A DNA stretch of 7,018 bases from an uncultured Pseudomonadota bacterium (GTDB lineage: Bacteria > Pseudomonadota > Gammaproteobacteria > Burkholderiales > Rhodocyclaceae). A program made the position numbers and the translations under genes. How positions within the stretch are numbered: position 1 is the stretch's first letter; each line of letters opens with the position of its first letter. Of the stretch, positions 5,913 through 7,018 are shown one piece after another. Below the pieces are notes generated by a model. That model did no database searches and had not been told where the DNA came from. It saw only the letters and a program-made list of their open reading frames with translations. The DNA is taken from assembly GCA_903939665.1 (NCBI GenBank), contig CAJAHZ010000126.1, positions 1 to 7,018 on the forward strand. Direction: 5' to 3'.

Positions 5913-6788
5913 ATGCTGAGTCGTTTTGTTGCCGCCCTCCTCTGGCTCCTGCATTTCCTGCCGCTGCCCCTGTTGGCGGTCGTCGGGCGTGGTCTGGGGC
6001 TGGTGTTCTACTTCGTCGCCAGGCGGCGCAAACATATTGTTCGGGTCAACCTTTCGCTGTGTTTCCCCGCGCTGAGCGAAGCCCAGCGGGAAAAGCTGAT
6101 TCGGGCACATTTTCAGGCTCTCGGACGCAGCATGCTGGAACGAAGCCTTTTATGGTGGGGCAGCAAGAAGCGGCTTGCGCGTCTGATCCGGGTCGAAGGT
6201 GAGGAGAAGATTCAAGCGCTGCTACAGGAAAAACGTCCGGTAATGCTGCTCGTACCTCATTTTGTCGGGCTGGATGTGGGCGGCGTGGCGATTACGATGC
6301 GCTTTGATATCGTCAGCATTTATGCCGCTCAGACGGACGCCGTGTTTGATCGGCTGCTTTACCGTGGGCGCAGCCGATTTGGTAACCAGCTACTGCTGTC
6401 TCGCCATGAAAACACGCGCGCCAGCATCAAGGCAATGAAAGCCGGGCGACCTTTCTACTACTTGCCGGATATGGACTTTCGCAGCAGGGACTCCATTTTT
6501 GTTCCATTTTTTGGCGTTCCGGCGGCGACGATTACCGGCTTGTCTCGTCTGTCGCGATTGGCGGGCGCAGTGGTCGTGCCCTGCGTGACACGCATGCTGC
6601 CCGGAGGAAAAGGCTATGTCGTCGAGATTGGCGACGCCTGGTCGGGTTATCCAACCGACGATGTCGAAGCCGACACCCGGCGCATGAACGAATGGATCGA
6701 AGGGGCCGTATTGACCATGCCCGAACAGTATTACTGGGTGCACCGCCGTTTCAAGACCCGTCCCGATGGGGAGGCACGTCCCTATTGA
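5913..6788 (+). CDS. Lipid A late acyltransferase, LpxL/HtrB (LpxM) family
   Basis: The 291-residue product is of usual length for inner-membrane acyltransferases that add secondary acyl chains to the lipid A precursor from acyl carrier protein. Residues about 4-36 form an N-terminal membrane anchor rich in Leu, followed by ARRRKHIVRVNLSLCFP (36-52), a family hallmark. The catalytic HX4D motif is His116...Asp121 in VPHFVGLD. LPDMDFRSRDSIFVPFFG (184-201) corresponds to the family's PDxD and FVPFFG block, and YYWVHRRFKTRP (273-284) closes the domain. The ATG at 5913 fits the family N-terminus; an in-frame GTG at 5892 would add seven residues. Neither has a well-placed ribosome-binding site; GAGGTG (5889-5894) is 18 bases from the ATG. 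Which chain or position it acylates cannot be told from sequence, so no symbol is given. It is divergent from dapF. Confidence 0.92.
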   Translation: MLSRFVAALLWLLHFLPLPLLAVVGRGLGLVFYFVARRRKHIVRVNLSLCFPALSEAQREKLIRAHFQALGRSMLERSLLWWGSKKRLARLIRVEGEEKIQALLQEKRPVMLLVPHFVGLDVGGVAITMRFDIVSIYAAQTDAVFDRLLYRGRSRFGNQLLLSRHENTRASIKAMKAGRPFYYLPDMDFRSRDSIFVPFFGVPAATITGLSRLSRLAGAVVVPCVTRMLPGGKGYVVEIGDAWSGYPTDDVEADTRRMNEWIEGAVLTMPEQYYWVHRRFKTRPDGEARPY

Positions 6789-6823
6789 GCCGGTCGGACG
6801 GGTATACTTACGCGCTTTACCGG

Positions 6824-6848
6824 CCCGGCAAGCAGTTTTTTGCCTGGG
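6824..6848. repeat. Imperfect inverted repeat between acyltransferase and carbamoyltransferase genes
   Basis: CCCGGCAA (6824-6831) can pair with TTGCC-T-GGG (6840-6848), forming an 8-base-pair stem with one bulge and an 8-base loop. The T run lies inside the loop and 3' arm rather than after the stem, so it is not a standard intrinsic terminator. It might be a leader structure of the downstream gene or chance. Confidence 0.3.
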
Positions 6849-6866
6849 GCGATGGCATGTTTCTGT

Positions 6867-6871
6867 GAGAG
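6867..6871 (+). promoter_or_regulatory. Ribosome-binding site that fixes a TTG start
   Basis: GAGAG lies 7 bases before the TTG at 6879, a normal Shine-Dalgarno distance. An in-frame TGA at 6873-6875 rules out any earlier start, and no ATG occurs in frame until codon 45. Together these make TTG the probable initiation codon of the carbamoyltransferase gene. Confidence 0.7.
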
Positions 6872-6878
6872 CTGAACT

Positions 6879-7018
6879 TTGGCACTGATTCTACTTGGAC
6901 TATCCGGCGCGCTGAGCCATGACCCGTCGGCAGCGCTCTACATTGACGGCAAGCTGGTCGCAGCGGCCGAAGAAGAGCGCTTCGTGCGCGACAAACACGC
7001 CAAGAACCGCATGCCCTA
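6879..7018 (+). CDS. Carbamoyltransferase, NodU/CmcH family, N-terminal part
   Basis: The window ends after 46 codons of this gene. The start reads ALILLGLSGALSHDPSAALY followed by IDGKLVAAAEEERFVRDKHAKNRMP, which matches the N-terminus of NodU/CmcH carbamoyltransferases: the GLSG-HD-SAAL segment (7-20) and AEEERF-RxKH (30-40) are the hallmark elements. These enzymes transfer a carbamoyl group from carbamoyl phosphate via a carbamoyl-adenylate to sugars or other acceptors; family members modify Nod factors, antibiotics and, in Pseudomonas, a heptose of the LPS core. The gene follows the lipid A acyltransferase by 90 bases on the same strand, suggesting an envelope-glycan acceptor, but the acceptor is not visible. 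Initiation is at TTG. Confidence 0.88.
   Translation, partial: MALILLGLSGALSHDPSAALYIDGKLVAAAEEERFVRDKHAKNRMP

Noticed and set aside
5656..5919. An 87-codon plus-strand frame in the dapF-acyltransferase gap
   Set aside because: It has no ribosome-binding site and no recognisable motif, and its 5' part covers the dapF leader. Only the last 46 codons are kept as a weak leader-peptide idea.
6785..6808. TTGAGC and TATACT as a promoter for the carbamoyltransferase gene
   Set aside because: The spacing is 12 bases, too short for a sigma-70 promoter, and there is no extended -10 motif. The TATACT alone is not enough to call.
6860..6885. Resemblance of GAGCTGAAC to the JUMPstart element of polysaccharide operons
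   Set aside because: Only a short core is similar, and the diagnostic ops octamer GGCGGTAG is absent nearby; it is explained by the ribosome-binding region.

Overview
This looks like an ordinary, gene-dense, GC-rich chromosomal segment from a betaproteobacterium. The gene set and arrangement (dapF, DUF484 and xerC in a row, a divergent LpxL-type acyltransferase, a Sco protein under a probable FNR-type promoter) suggest Rhodocyclales, such as the Dechloromonas/Azonexus group. That placement is inferred from gene order and protein flavour, not from a marker gene. I see no insertion sequence, CRISPR array, rRNA, tRNA or prophage remnant.

Layout. Positions 1-761 (+) hold the 3' end of msrB and a complete msrA, overlapping by ATGA: a methionine-sulfoxide repair pair in which MsrA has an export signal. 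Positions 777-1967 (-) hold rlmI, a 23S rRNA cytosine methyltransferase that converges on msrA. The 217-base divergent region 1968-2184 contains a hairpin in the rlmI leader and, reading rightward, an FNR/Anr-type palindrome (2091-2104) placed about 41 bases before the start predicted from a perfect TATAAT box (2126-2131). This promoter would drive two exported proteins: a 112-residue unknown (2185-2523) and a Sco1/SenC copper chaperone (2532-3143).

Positions 3233-5650 (-) form an operon transcribed dapF, DUF484 gene, xerC: diaminopimelate epimerase, a GAF-like protein of unknown role, and the tyrosine recombinase that resolves chromosome dimers. dapF and the DUF484 gene overlap by ATGA. The order matches the classical dapF-DUF484-xerC arrangement known in many proteobacteria. 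A 262-base divergent region (5651-5912) carries a good -10 box for the dapF operon.

Positions 5913-6788 (+) encode a lipid A late acyltransferase (LpxL/HtrB family). From 6879 to the window end is the start of a NodU/CmcH-type carbamoyltransferase, whose start codon must be TTG because an in-frame stop lies just upstream. Acyltransferase plus carbamoyltransferase suggests the window is entering a cell-envelope or LPS decoration locus.

The most interesting signals are the FNR-type promoter before the unknown-plus-Sco pair, the unknown exported protein itself, and the carbamoyltransferase next to lipid A acylation. I found no convincing undescribed multi-gene system.
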